Shown: positions 36,152 through 49,275 of the stretch, piece after piece
Layout: every line of letters starts with the position of its first letter
Numbering within the stretch: position 1 is the stretch's first letter
Source of the DNA: Coffea arabica
Lineage: Eukaryota > Streptophyta > Magnoliopsida > Gentianales > Rubiaceae
DNA: 64,000 nt
Reading direction: 5' to 3'
Assembly: GCF_036785885.1 (NCBI RefSeq)
Contig: NC_092317.1
Location: forward strand, 7,256,501-7,320,500
Notes under the pieces: generated by a model
The model's input: only the letters and a program-made list of their open reading frames with translations
Told to the model about the DNA's origin: nothing
Database searches by the model: none
Position numbers and translations under genes: made by a program

Positions 36152-37940
36152 GTAGGGAGTGCCCGCACATCGCGCAGATATTTGGTGTCTGTGGTTAAAG
36201 AGGATTTAAGATAATTGTTTATTGGTAGTTGTGTTGTTATTTTGTGGAGTTTCGAAAATATTTAAACTGGTAGAAGAGTAAGTAAATGAAAATAAGAGTG
36301 CGATATCATATTAAACGATAATATTTCATCGCATATGTTTTCAATAATAGATTGTCTGCAAAGGCCATTTAAGTCTCCATTTCTTTAGATTATTATTTAA
36401 CTTGCATTTCACAGATTACAGATAATTTCATTAACTGTATGTCTATTCTTGAGGTTAAAATGCTAATCAATCGGTTGATCAATAAGGATTATAGCATATG
36501 TAAAAAAGTCATTTAAGTTTCCTTCTCTTCAGATTATTATTCAATCTACATTTCATTGATTACAAGTAATTTCATTAGTTATATGTTTGTTCTTGGGGTT
36601 AAAATTCAAAGCCACACTCATTCTTGTATATTGTGAAGTTTTGTTTCACATCTTTTTGGTTTCTTTTTGGTTCATCTTTTTAGTTTTTTGCAACAATTTT
36701 AGTTTTGTTCACCTGTATAAGAAAGCATTCAATGTTCTATAATATAAAAAAGCACTCACTGAAGTTGTTTGCTTGAAGGAGTTTCTACAACTTCATCACT
36801 GCCTAAGGAAATTGAATCATTTCTATTACCTTTGTTTAATTAGAAGGTATATGTGAAACACTACCAATATGAATGACTTAAAAGGTGTGTATTCTACTAA
36901 TTCATCGGTGGCTAAACAATTCAAACGCAAATCAATAGTATACCATGTAACCTACCAATTCACAATGCTTCACTGTCAAACTACTATCAAAATGAATTTC
37001 ATATATGAATCACTTACTCCATGCAGCCAAAAAACACTCCATAATTGAACTAATTAAGGTGCTTTTTGGGTTTACCTTATTCCAGATACCCTCCCCCCGG
37101 GCAAGAGGGAAATTTTTTTTCTTATAGTTGCTCCAAACCTATTACATCATAACCACACCATTCAAATTACAGACCAACCAAATTTGTGAAAAAATCATAA
37201 TATTACAGTTAAATTATACAACCAGATTTTCAAATTTTACAATGGAAATAGTCACCCAATACTACACACCTCCAAACCCACCCACATAAATAATAAAATT
37301 AAGGAACAAAACTTACCTCAAGTTGAACCACCAAAAATAGTTTCACCTAAAAACCATTTTGTAATGCAGAGTATAAAGGTAGCAAAATAGCCCAATCCTG
37401 AAAGTCGAAAGGCAAAAAATCAAAGAATGTGAAGAAGAAGGCATTTGAAACCATAACTGATGTTGAGGCATTAATTCATTAACATACCCATGTTTTCTTT
37501 AGTTTAATTGAGATGTAAATGGCAAAAGCAATTGAATATGTTTCAGGCAATTGAATATCTTTAAGCGGAAAGATTGTAAGATTAGAGTAATGTGTCTTCA
37601 TTTCAATTCCACAATAAATAACACACTTCAAGTGAATGTGTTTGTAACATCATTTAAGTAATTACACCAATACATAAGCTTGTATGACTTGTACCCGATG
37701 CAAAAATGATTATAAAATAATTTCACATTCCAAAAATACCCAAATGTCTCCATAAATAAATGTTTTAAATGTACAAACATGAGAAGATTTTTGTAAACAT
37801 ACCAAAATACATGCTACCATCACTTGTACCAAAATCTAAAAATAAACTCCACATCATTCCACATTTCGAAAATGTCCCTATTCGTGCAGTTGAAATTTAA
37901 AACCCCTCTCTAACTACAATTCATTCTTATCGTATAAGGA
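36152..37940 (-). mobile_element. second Helitron-like element, opposite orientation
   Basis: On the minus strand it starts TCCTTATACGATAAG (37940 downward) and ends gcgcgatgtgcgggcactccctac, close to both ends of the element at 5980-7168. Internal text also agrees: gtattggtgtaatta and atttcaac.gca..ata.g. near the 5' end. The last four bases are CTAC where CTRR is usual, and the flanking bases do not fit A/T cleanly. I treat it as a decayed relative. No Rep/helicase is present. Confidence 0.45.
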
Positions 37941-38267
37941 ATTGTGGTAGTGGAGTTTTTGAATTGTTTGGTGATGATCATTTTGGCAAGAAAGAAATTA
38001 TGAATTTGTATTTTTGGGCACTTATATTGAAAATAAATATGGTGACTTGGGTGATGAATAGATTTGCATAAATGACTATTCTGATAGAGAAGAAATTGTT
38101 GAGAAATTTTTTATAAAGTGTAAACTTCATCCACTATCACGAGTAAAGATAAAAATTAATTTCCAGGTGTTGCAGATCGTCTCTATGACTACAAATTTCT
38201 CAATAACATTAGTTAATCAAGAATGATGGGCCCGTCTTAAATGGAGAGTTTGATTTAAGAGGGACAA

Positions 38268-38643
38268 TGTTGATAAAATAAATCAAATCTTAGAAGTATT
38301 TGTTTATTTATTTACTAGTATTATTGGAGTCAGATTTTAGTAGTTGTGTGATCTACGAGTTCGTGTTTTATTTCGTAATTATTGATGTAAGTGATTTCTT
38401 ACTCAATAAGTGTGGAAAGTTATAATAGAGAATTAGTTGAGATATTTTCTTAAGAGAATCCAGAAAGAAGAATCTATAAGGTTATATTGTTATGTGACTT
38501 TGTTCCATTGTTTGAAATTTCAATAATAGTGTGAATTATTATTTTCTTCTCTCTCACATATATTTTAAATAATTATTTTATTCTTTCAATTTTGTAAACT
38601 TGCAAACATTAATTTTTATTAGAATCCTAAATTGGGTTCTACA
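38268..38643 (+). repeat. possible copia-type LTR remnant (fossil)
   Basis: A purine-rich stretch ending aagagggacaa precedes TGTTGATAAAATAAATC. The block ends near ...ttgggttctaca. Sequence such as atttgtttatttatttactag and tgttatgtgactttg has the look of a plant copia LTR. No partner LTR or coding region is visible. It appears to be a decayed fragment. Confidence 0.35.
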
Positions 38644-39639
38644 TGTGACAATAAAACATTTTAATCTCTCACAAATTCAAATTAAACATATCTATTTAAA
38701 TGATCATTCTTGCTCTCCTTGACGCATGGGTGGAGGCAATAATAGCCTGTAGGCGAGGAAAAGGAGTCAGCAGCATCACTGACTGCGGCGAGTACAATCC
38801 ATTCCTATGACTGCTGTGGTGGTAATGGTAAAGGTGATGCTGGTAAGCATTGACACTATTGGTGGGGATGATTTTGTTGCCTTTCACTCCGAATTTGGCA
38901 CATTTTGATTTGGTTTTTTTTTTTCTTTTTAAATACTTGAGGCTGTATACTGGTGGGGATGAATAGTGGCTGTATAATTTTAGAAAAAAATACAAAACTA
39001 ACACTGAAATCAAATTCAGCCTGCCAATTTTTTTTCTTTTTATTTTGATCCACATTTGTTCATCTTTGCCAAAAACTAATGTCGAAATCAGATTTCACAC
39101 AAAAAACTGAGTCCAAAGTTGAAGTTTGATAAAATTTTATGACCTAAAGTTCAGCGGCCAGAAGCAGTCATGGTACGTTTTTGCCACATTCCGAGTTAAG
39201 AAATTAGGATAAACAAGAAAGAAATATGAAGGTCTTTTTCTTTTTGTAATCTTTCAATTTTACCCCTAAAGTTTGTGAGGCATGAAGTGTACTAAATTTT
39301 TTTTTTGAACAAAAAATAAGACGATGGACTAAAAAAATCATCATTTCACATATAAAGAACATAAAAGATACAAAATCAACACACGAGGAATGTAAAAGGA
39401 ATAAAGTCTCATAGTACAAAGTCAATATTTGAAGCACTATTTATTTGGTTTTTACGTTTTCGAATACCTCAAGCTCTTATCCACTTTGACGAAGTGGTCA
39501 GCGGTCTTCGCACGTATTTCAAGCTGCAGTTGGAATGGACCCTACAGGGATTGGAACTGACCGAAAATGGTTAAAACCGGGGGAAGGTCACAAAACCAGC
39601 CATATTTGTACTAGGACGACCCGGCAACAGGTAAATGTT
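38644..39639. other. unassigned spacer
   Basis: The part 38700-38900 is richer in GC than its surroundings and has short open frames on the minus strand (GGTAATGG-type and CAC-rich text), possibly a captured gene fragment. I could not match it to a family, and no start, splice or length supports a gene. Confidence 0.3.
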
Positions 39640-39719
39640 GACCGAGACTCTCTCAAATTCAATTGTCCGTAGAAATGATTCTTTAAGCCAAAGCCCCATC
39701 ATTTTATATTGGGAACTAC

Positions 39720-40010
39720 TTCTTTACGTAAATCTCAAATTTACCTCACAAAAATTCCCTGCCGACAAGAAAGAGGATCGAATTTATACTTACAGACAAA
39801 ATTTCGTGCTGCTAACTCACATATTTAATCAACGAAGTCCTTAATTACATTAAATTATGCGAGTAAAAGTGCTGCTATTAAAATAATGCTAATTGCTGTA
39901 ATCCTTTGTCTGACTGGGACGTAGGAAATCATTCAGTCCATTCCGTCCTTCCAAAGGATCGTCAATTCAGGAGAAGGATGGTATGGTCAAAATGATGCCC
40001 GGAATATTCT
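39720..40010. repeat. duplicated flank segment, copy 1
   Basis: The text attccctgccgacaagaaag (about 39754) and gtccttccaaaggatcgtcaattcaggag (about 39945) recurs in the same order at about 51130 and 51420, and the second part again weakly at about 60165. It marks a duplicated spacer block, here without an adjacent gene copy. Confidence 0.55.
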
Positions 40011-40022
40011 TTGAATAAATTT

Positions 40023-40152
40023 TATATATACTGTCAGTGTATATATTATTACGGTTAGATGGATGATACATAAGTAAATTTTGAATTTCACATTCAAATT
40101 TTGCACATGTATCATATATATAATGGTAATAGTGTATACACTGACGAGGCAT
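40023..40152. mobile_element. small MITE-like inverted repeat
   Basis: Ends ctgtcagtgtatata and tgtatacactgacgag are inverted repeats about 130 bp apart, with an AT-rich core. This terminus is widespread in plant genomes as a MITE. No clear target duplication was found. Confidence 0.45.
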
Positions 40153-40159
40153 ATAAGAT

Positions 40160-41053
40160 TAGTGTGTATACTCATATAGTAGGTTGGATGCAATTTAGAT
40201 ATATTAGCGAGTGCTCCACGAGCAATCGTTGAAAAAACAAGCCAAGAGAAAATAGAAATGCAAATTAATAAAATTTTCCATTAATGGCATGCCGGTGTAT
40301 AACAATAGCAGAGAATATTATAATCATTCACGAATAAATGTTGATGAATCAATGGGTGTAACACATCGAAATTCAAGTGTGTCATCGGGTCCATTTGACT
40401 ATGTAATTTAAGCAAAAAATTACAAATATTATTCTACTTGCATTTTAAATACAATAATCGATCACTTTCTTTTATTTTACTTGCATCATATTACAAAAAA
40501 TACTATTATTTTCAAATAATCTCATATCCAAACACTATCGATGAATTCCAGAAATAAAAAGGGTTTTGTTATAGTAAAGACTCGGAAAGACCACATATAA
40601 TTAGCTGCAAGTCAATGTTCACCACAATTCCTGCGTAACAACATATAAAATTGGAAAAAGCAAATGCATGCCAGATAACTGCGGAATTGTACCTTTTTAT
40701 TTTATGCAAGTCTTTCCTACCAAAAAAAAAAAAAAAACTACGGAATTGCTCACAAGATGAGAATTCATCTTAATCTTAGCTTATTTCATTGTTGATCCAA
40801 TGATCCTAGTTATTCTCATAGATGAGAAGAAATTCTGCAATTCTATAGATTATGAGAGATATATCTGTACAATATATGCCTGAGCAATTGCAGTTGGTGT
40901 AAACACTTTTTTATCATCTTTTGAACTTTCAATTTTATTCATTTAAAAATTAATTTTTATCCTAATCATTAATCACATTTTGCCAATATAACTACTCATA
41001 GCACCCTATGTATTGTAATTACAATATAAATCAAAATTTTCTCATGAAAATTT
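40160..41053. other. AT-rich spacer, no gene seen
   Basis: No gene, RNA or clear repeat end was found. A poly-A stretch lies at 40722-40737. Confidence 0.5.
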
Positions 41054-41058
41054 TATAT

Positions 41059-41205
41059 TGTTAACTGGTATTTTGGGAAGAAAACATGTAGTCACCGTAT
41101 TATGAGTGACCAACTAGTATTTATAGGAGTACAAACCTAACAAACTATTTACAAGAATACCCTTACTAATTTATTATCTACAAGAATACTTATATTCTCT
41201 TAACA
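41059..41205 (-). repeat. 3' LTR of the copia element
   Basis: 147 bp, TG...CA termini, 98.6% identical by eye to 44705-44851. Confidence 0.95.
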
Positions 41206-44200
41206 CTCCCCCTCAAGTTGGAGCATATATATCATAAGCACCCAACTTGTTACAAATGTATTTCACCCTAGAGCCCCCTAAACTCTTGGTAAACACATCA
41301 GCCAATTGATCTACAGACGGTACATGAGATGTCTTGATGACCCCGTCAAGCAATTTCTCTCGAATGAAATGACAATCAATTTCAATATGTTTTGTCCTTT
41401 CATGAAACACTGGATTAGACGCAATATGAACAGCCGCCTGATTATCACACACTAAATTCATAGGCTGTTTATGCTCAAACCCAAGTTCAAGTAACATGCT
41501 CTTCAACCAAACCAACTCACACACAGTGTGAGCCATAGCGCGGTATTCAGATTCTGCACTTGATCTGGATACAACTGTTTGCTTCTTACTCTTCCACAAC
41601 ACTAAATTACGACCAACAAACACACAATATCCTGTAGTCGATCTTCGATCTGAGGCAGAACCAGCCCAATCTGCATCACTATATCCTTCAATATCAGTGT
41701 GTCCATGATTTTGATACAGCAACCATTTTCCAGGAGCACTCTTAAGATACCTGAGAATCCGTATAACAGCATCCCAATGACTAGTACGAGGGGTATCAAG
41801 AAATTGACTCACAACACTCACTGCAAACGAAATATCATGTCTCGTTACAGTGAGATAATTTAATTTACCCACAAGTCTTCGATATTGCTTAGGATCATCA
41901 AGTAATGCACCTTGATCTCCTGCTAATTTCACATTGGGATCCATAGGAGTATCTACAGGTCGGCAACCTAACATCCCAACTTCACTCAACATATCGAGTA
42001 CATATTTCCTTTGACATAAATAAATCCCATATTTAGACCGAGCTATCTCAATACCCAGAAAATACTGTAGATGACCTAAATCCTTTGTCTGAAAGTTTGC
42101 CTGCAGATTGGATTTAAGTTTCTGAATTCCCACAACATCATCACCTGTAATCACAATATCATCCACATAAACAACTAATAAAATTTTACCAGCATTAGAA
42201 TGCCGATAAAATACAGAGTGATCTACTCCACATCTTGTCAGACCGAACTCCATGACAACACTACTAAACCGGCCAAACCAATCCCTCGGAGACTGTTTCA
42301 ATCCATATAAGGATTTTTTCAAACGACAAACCAACCGCGGATTCTCCCCCTGAACAACAAATCCAGGAGGTTGTTCCATATATACCTCTTCTTCCAAATC
42401 TCCATGCAGAAATGCATTTTTCACATCCAACTGATGCAATGGCCAATTATAAGTTGCTGCCAAAGAGATAAGAAGACGAACAGAGGTAATCTTTGCAACA
42501 GGAGAAAATGTTTCTAAGTAGTCTACTCCATACACCTGAGTAAATTCTCTAACTACCAGACGAGCCTTCAATCTATCAATAGAACCATTAGACTGCACTT
42601 TTATAGTGTACACCCATTTACAACCAACAACAGGCTTACCTGAAGGACGAGGGACAAGATCCCAAGTACCATTTTGTTCCAAAGCAGACATCTCTTCTTG
42701 CATAGCTAATCTCCAATCAGGATGATTAAGAGCATCGGTAATAGAATTAGGAATAGAGATAGAATCAAGGGAAGCAACAAAAGAAGAATATGACATAGAG
42801 AGACAAGAATAAGAAACAAAATTAGAAATAGGATGGGAAGTACACTGTCTCTTACCTTTGCGTAGAGCAATAGGAAGATCTAACTCACAGGAGGGCGTCA
42901 TACCTGGATTTGAAGATTGAGAGTTAATTGGTGAAGTGTGTGGCATATCAGGAACTTTCTCAACCATAGAACAACGAGAGTAAACTTGAAGATGAGGACG
43001 AGATAATCGAGCTATGGAATCTGGTGGACTAGATGACTCAGGTAATAAAGGGGAAGGGACTGGTAAAACAGGAGAGGAAAAAGAGGGACACTGGTCTAAC
43101 TCACAAGACATACTTTGTTTGATAAAATATGGAGTGGATTCAAAGAAAGTAACATCAGCACAAGTAAAAAATCGATTTAAAACTGGACTGTAACATCGAT
43201 ACCTTTTTTGCGCTCGTGCGTATCCTAAGAAAATACACTTAATGGCACGAGAATCTAATTTATCCACCCCGGGAGTAAGCTGATGAACAAAGCACACACA
43301 TCCAAAAATACGATGAAGTAATTTAAACACAGGTTCATGAGGAAAAAGAATGGAGTGAGGTAATTGACCTCCAAGAATATTAGATGGCATGCGATTAATT
43401 AAATAACATGCAGTTAGAACTGCATCACTCTAAAATTGTTTGGGCACATTCATGTGCAACAACACTGTTCGAGCAATTTCGATTAAATGTCCAATTTTTC
43501 TTTCAGCAACTCCATTCTGTTGTGGAGTGTGAGGACAAGAGAACTGATGAATAATACCAGACTTACTCATAAAGGTATTAAAAGGAGTGGAAAAATATTC
43601 TTTCGCATTATCACTGCGAAGTATACGTACCGGCACACCAAATTGATTCTTTATTTCTGCAACAAATGCACAAAAAATGGAATATAGTTCTGAACGATCT
43701 TTCATTAAATAAAGCCATGTAACTCTTGAAAAATCATCAACAAATATTACAAAATATTTAAAACCTAACTTTGAAGTGACTCGACTAGGACCCCAAACAT
43801 CAGAATGAACTAACAAAAACGGTTCAGAAACCCGTTTATTGACTCTAGGAGCAAAAGAAACACGATGATGCTTTCCTAACTGACAAGACTCACATTCTAA
43901 CGAAGATAATTGACTCAAAGTAGGAACCAACTTTTTCAAATTTTGTAAAGACGGATGACCTAAACGACAGTGAATTTCAAGAGGAGAAACAGTAGCAGGA
44001 CATGCTATCGGACCATTAAAGCTGAGAAAGTAAAGACCATTATGCTCATGCCCTCCACCAATCATCCTCTTTGTCTTCAAATCCTGAATGACAACAGAAT
44101 CAGGAGAAAAAGTAACTGTACACTGTAGAAATTTAGTGAGCTTACTAACAGACATTAGATTAAAGGGCAAATTGGGTACGTAAAGAACAGAAGACAGCGG

Positions 44201-44704
44201 AAGTGATGGATTAATTTCTACAGTGCCTAGTCCTTTAACTTTAGTGGTAGATCCATCAGCTAAAGTAACATGAGGAAAGGGAGTAGACTCTTGAAAATTA
44301 GAAAAAATTTTAGAGGTACCTGACATATGATCAGTAGCCTCGGAGTCAATAATCCATGAGTCATTACCTTTTTGTGCTAAAGAAGCAGAGGGAAGAGATG
44401 CGTGATTTGTAGTTTGGTACTGTAGGAATTTAACATAATATTCCTCAGATATAGTAACAGTCTTCTGGGACCCATGTGCTGAAAAACTCGATTCAATGTG
44501 GTCATTGGTAACCGCATTAACAAACCTTTCAACCATGGCGAATGGCACGTCAAACCAAAGAAAAGGTCAAAATTCGAGATGATTCGAGATAATACAGTGA
44601 CGTGTGAACAGTGCGCGTGAACAGTGCCGCGATGAATAGTGCGGCTGAACAGTACTTTTGACTAGATGTTTAACCCTAACCCTATGACTTTTGCTCTGAT
44701 ACCA

Positions 44705-44851
44705 TGTTAACTGGTATTTTAGGAAGAAAACATCTAGTCACCGTATTATGAGTGACCAACTAGTATTTATAGGAGTACAAACCTAACAAACTATTTACAA
44801 GAATACCCTTACTAATTTATTATCTACAAGAATACTTATATTCTCTTAACA
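44705..44851 (-). repeat. 5' LTR of the copia element
   Basis: 147 bp, TG...CA termini, adjacent to the tRNA-Met primer-binding site. Confidence 0.95.
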
Positions 44852-44856
44852 TATAT

Positions 44857-45271
44857 AAATCTTTTGTATGTAACAAACAAAATCCATACAATTGGGTGTG
44901 CCCTTAACACTAGTATATGTAGTCCGCGTTACCGTTTCTCGAATGAAATCGAGCCTTAAATACCACCGCCAATTAAAGAAAAGGGAATGTATATTTTTTT
45001 AATATTCTGTAATTTCGTTCGTACTTGCTTTTTGGACAAGTCAATTTCTTTGTAATTATGAGATTGGAAGGCAATTTCCAAGTCACTTGTTATAAATTAC
45101 ACAAAACTATGATTAACCATGAAATTACCTGTTGCCTGTAAAAAAATTAATAACGATGATGATGATGATTGAAAAATGTCACAAGGAGATACTTTTAGGG
45201 GGAGGGTATGAGAAAAGGTAAATGTCAAGTGTTAAAAAAGAATACAAATTAATTTATTCCTCTGTAAAACA
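44857..45271. other. 3' flank of kinase C
   Basis: No gene is seen. The text gacaagtcaatttctttgt at about 45037 recurs at about 51728. A short gat microsatellite lies at 45155-45169. Confidence 0.5.
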
Positions 45272-48200
45272 TCATCGAGCCTCCAAATCCGAAATCGTCA
45301 CTGAGTTGTTGGAGCAGTCTGGATTTTGAACGAAGTTGCCATTGTTTCGGCAGCCGGTGCTGGCAGAAAAAGCAGGTCGATTTGGAACAAGAAGGCCTAC
45401 TAGGAATTGGTTGTTAAGCATGGAAATCACATCAGACATGCACGGTCTATCTGCTGCATTTTCTTCAACGCATAACAGCCCAACTTGAACACATCTTGAA
45501 ATTTCATGCATGGGAATTGTTTCACCTAGACTGGGATCTGCTATGTCTGAAATCCTTCCTTCTTTCCATAAATCCCACACCTGAAATATACAGAGCAAGA
45601 AAGTGTGAGACACATGATATTCCTCAGATAAATTGAGCTAAACTTGAAGAAATTGGAATATTCTATGAATTAGAACTGTAACATGTCAGGATACTCACAT
45701 GTCCGACTAAGGTAAAACGATCATCTGTATCATTGACAGAAGTGACTTTCTTGCCAGTTATGGTCTCCAACATCATGACTCCAAAGCTATAAACGTCAGA
45801 CTTCTCAGAGATTATTCCATTCATTGCATACTCAGGAGACATGTAACCACTGTTTAATAACATCACTAAGTCATATACTTCTATCATAGTAACAAAGCTG
45901 CTACTCAAAAAATAAATAAAAAGCTGCTACTTATAAGTTTGGAAATTGCCATACTTTTCTAATTAGGTAAATGAGAATGGATGCTTACTATGTCCCTATA
46001 ATGTTCAATGTACTTGCACGTGATTCATCTTCTCCAAAAACTTTTGCAGCCCCAAAACCAGAAATTTTGGGATTCAGGTTATTGTCCAGCAAGACATTGC
46101 TTGTTTTGAGATCCTTGTGGATGATTCTTAGTCTGGAATACTTGTGGAGGTACAGCAGCCCTTGAGCTATGCCTTCAATAATATGCGAACGCCTTTTCCA
46201 ATCAAGTACTCCCTGTGTTGTAGCATCTGTGAAAAAAGAAAATCTATTACATATATAATTTATTTATAAGTAAATCAGCCAGAGATAAGAAAACATAGAT
46301 ATTCTATCTTTTGTTTTCATTTTCTTTTCTATGGCTAATCTGTAGAGGACTAGAGAATAGAAGGCAAACCCATATTGGGCAAAATAGGTATCTAGCTGGT
46401 TGATCTCACCAAAAATAAATGAATCCAAGCTACCATTGGGTAGGTACTCGTAAACTAATATCCGGTCCTCTCCATGAATGGAGTATCCCAAAAGTTTTAC
46501 AAGGTTTCGGTGTTGCAGCTTAGACATCGCTGCAACTTCGGTCTCGAATTGTTTATCAATTCCATGCCCAGACAATATATTCAATCTTTTCACCGCAATC
46601 TCCTGTCCAGTAGGCAACTTACCCTGAACCACAAAACTTGCTATTTAGGGATAAGTGATTGAAAAATAAGAAAAAGCATATATGGCTCAATTACGTTCCT
46701 AAAATAGAAAAATCATGGGAACAAAATAGTTAACGTCTATTGTCTATTGTCTTGTATAACTTTTCTCCTCTTTTTTTTTTTTTTTCCTTTTGGTGTAAGC
46801 TGTACTTTTATTCATATCTCGTTGTACAACTTCACTGTCTCATGCTGGATACAATCTAAATGCAGCATAAAATCTTGAAATATATCATGATAAGCTTTTC
46901 TGTATAAAATAACATCTTTACCTTGTAAACAGAACCAAATTCTCCTTGGACAAGTTTGTTTTCTTCAGAAAACTGATCAGTCGCAAATGTTATGATGCTA
47001 AATTCGAAAAGGGGTAATTCATGATCCCTCTCATCAGGAAGCTGGAAGTTCCCAGGCCCTGATAGATCAAACAACAATAACTTTGTCCATCAGGATGTTG
47101 CAAGTGTTTTAGCATAGAATAGATATGACAATTATGATTTACTGCAAGTTAACGACGTACCATGAGTACTATTGTTTAATGTATCTTCATGATGGTGAAT
47201 TTTTCTTTGCAGATTGCAACATAAATAGAGTAACGCAAGAGCCCCGAGAAATACTGCTGCAGCAGCAATAGATAACTTCACTTTCCATGCGTCTGATTTC
47301 TTTTTTCGCCAGGGAGGGCTTGGAGCAAGCTCAGGTGATTGGGTAGGTGGACTGACTTCTGTTATGGTCAAACGACAATCATAGCAGAAAATGAGAGACG
47401 ATGTTGCTTGATGACGGCAAAAAGAAATTATCTACGCTTCATCTCTCGAGTACAAGACTAATATACATGAATTTCTTCTCAACTTTAGAAGGTGATCATC
47501 ACTAATCAAGTTCATGAGTTTCGGGGTTTTTTTTTCCCAATTTGTGCACACCATACCTATTAATCACCTTAGTGTAGGAATTGTGCTACCCAAAAACGTT
47601 AAAGTTTCAAATATAGGATCTGCAGTCATAGATTTTAGACAAACACATGAAGTTGTACGGTATTTTGTCATTGTTAACATACTGCTAAATCTTTCCAGAT
47701 GATTAACATTGTGCCTCATTGGCACAGCTTAGAAGAAAATTTTTTTTCTTGGTAGAATCTTGCCAAATTTGTTTTCCACGTTACCTAGATTCTGCATAAA
47801 ATGGCGTACAATACATGAACAATTATTGGACAATTCAGATGCAAAGAGAGGAAGCAGAAAAAGAAAAATGAACACAAGCTACAACTTTTTATTTTATTAT
47901 TTTATTCTTTTGGGGCAAGCTTCGACTTCTACATGCATATGTTCCATCAAATCTTATGAGAAGAAATACTTTTATGGAATCAAATATTTAAACAGGACAG
48001 GATAAACAAAAAAGAAAAAGGAACCATTTGGAGTGTACCTTTCACCAAAACAAAGCTTTCGCGGACGAAAAGTTTCTGTTTATCTGAAAAAATAAGATTT
48101 CCTTTCTTTCTCGTAGCTATTTTGCAGCCCAGCGCAACACCATTGTTATCGTATGTTGTATTAGAGTAGGCATAGCACGAGCAGTTTTTTCTGCATATCG

Positions 48201-49176
48201 ACTTACAATAATGAAGGGCATTGTCATTATTCCATATTTCATCCCACGCGTCCAAGTCACCCATTATTTCCTTAAATCCATCACCAGCGCCACAAGGATT
48301 CGTACACCCCATGGTCTGATTTTTCCAGGTCTTGCCATCAATCATGTCACAAACTGCCAATGCTTGAGAATCAGTAAAGTCCCCACTACTAACATGAATT
48401 TGCCCAGTTGCAGCAAGGATGAATAGGGCATAGGGATCAGTGCTACTGTTCCATGTGAAATATGTCTCGTTCCAATCTGAAACGTAGTAAAAATTCAATC
48501 CAAAATCATCTGAGATATCAAGAAAGCTGAAATTCTGGCCATTCCATATCCCACTCCGCCAATAAACCACTCCATCTTGCATAATAACAATTTCCTTTGT
48601 ATTGTTCGGATTAATTCCTAATGTAGAAGCAGGATCCCCAAATGTTGGCCTTGAAGTTAGAAGGATTGTGCTTGATCCAAAAACCCCAAGTTTCATGCCT
48701 TGAAGCCATTTATTGGTAGGATAATCGAAACTTTGCCATACAGTATTACCTCCAGGAGCTCTCAAAACCAGGTTTCCATTATCGAGTAAAGTAGCAGTCG
48801 TGTTGCTAATGAAAACAGGCTGTTGAGAGTTTGCAACAATCAGCTGATTGTGAGAAATGTCATACACAACTAGCTTTCCATCAGGATTCATGGTTACATA
48901 TGCGGGCTCAGTTCTGGCAGGAATCAGGTAGTTGTCGTTAGCCCAGGCGTCGATGGTTTGACGCATAGACACATACAGAACCGTCAAGTACCATGCCCAG
49001 CTAAGCGGATGAGTGATGGTGAGCTGAAAACGCTGGTTGGAAGACTCCAAGAAGTCTCCATAATATACAACTAGGGACTCATTAACGCCTAGCGTATCTC
49101 TAGCTTGAGAAACACAAAACAGGGAGAAATAATAAGCAAAAATGCAGTACAAGATTGCCAAATACTGATTGCCCAT
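45272..49176 (-). CDS. receptor kinase C: G-type lectin receptor pseudokinase
   Basis: Seven exons splice in frame to 794 residues: 49176-48039, 47358-47161, 47058-46922, 46623-46410, 46226-45989, 45849-45699, 45580-45272. The ectodomain is like B: signal peptide, bulb lectin ([14 protein letters not shown]), S-locus region ([10 protein letters not shown]), PAN-like Cys cluster ([15 protein letters not shown]) and a membrane helix ([18 protein letters not shown]). The kinase domain keeps the VAIK-type lysine (IAVKRL), but the nucleotide loop reads KLVQGEFG instead of KLGQGGFG, the catalytic loop reads HKD instead of HRD, and DFG is replaced by GFG ([11 protein letters not shown]). Loss of the DFG aspartate normally abolishes Mg-ATP use. 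There is one extra residue after GHGI. The open frame over 794 codons suggests a retained receptor pseudokinase, perhaps a decoy or scaffold. A recent pseudogene that has not yet gained a stop is the alternative. Confidence 0.88.
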
Positions 49177-49260
49177 TCTTGATAACGTCTGTAAAGACTA
49201 GTATATGTTTTTTCTTTCTTTTTTGCCTTGTGAAGCTGCAGAATTGAATCTTGTCGGTGA

Positions 49261-49275
49261 TCATATAAGAATGAA
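49261..49275 (-). promoter_or_regulatory. conserved TATA-like element upstream of kinase C
   Basis: CATTCTTATATGA on the minus strand, about 90 bases before the start codon, is aligned with the matching strings upstream of B and D. Confidence 0.45.

Larger units (their letters stand above)
41059..44851 (-). mobile_element. Ty1/copia LTR retrotransposon (young, broken)
   Basis: Two 147-bp LTRs (41059-41205 and 44705-44851) start TGTTAACTGG and end CTTAACA, with a perfect 5-bp target duplication tatat at 41054-41058 and 44852-44856. The minus-strand element has a primer-binding site next to its 5' LTR that matches initiator Met tRNA (TGGTATCAGAGC) and a polypurine tract (TTGAGGGGGAG) before its 3' LTR. 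Parts seen, in element order: zinc-finger/protease-like region (ATDHMSG), GAG-pre-integrase, integrase (HSDVWGP, HTPQQNGVAERK), reverse transcriptase (YVDDIVITG, KNAFLHGDL) and RNase H (SDADWAGS). The LTRs differ at 2 of 147 positions, so insertion was recent. It is broken, with about two breaks, and shorter than usual for the family. It sits 420 bp downstream of kinase C. Confidence 0.95.

Noticed and set aside
37088-37100. ccctccccccgggc run considered as a regulatory GC box
   Set aside because: It is a single short run inside the Helitron-like element with no gene nearby.
38696-39055. 119-codon minus-strand frame rich in His and Ser
   Set aside because: Most of its length comes from poly-A/T stretches and simple repeats, and a second frame of similar quality overlaps it. 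No domain is recognisable.
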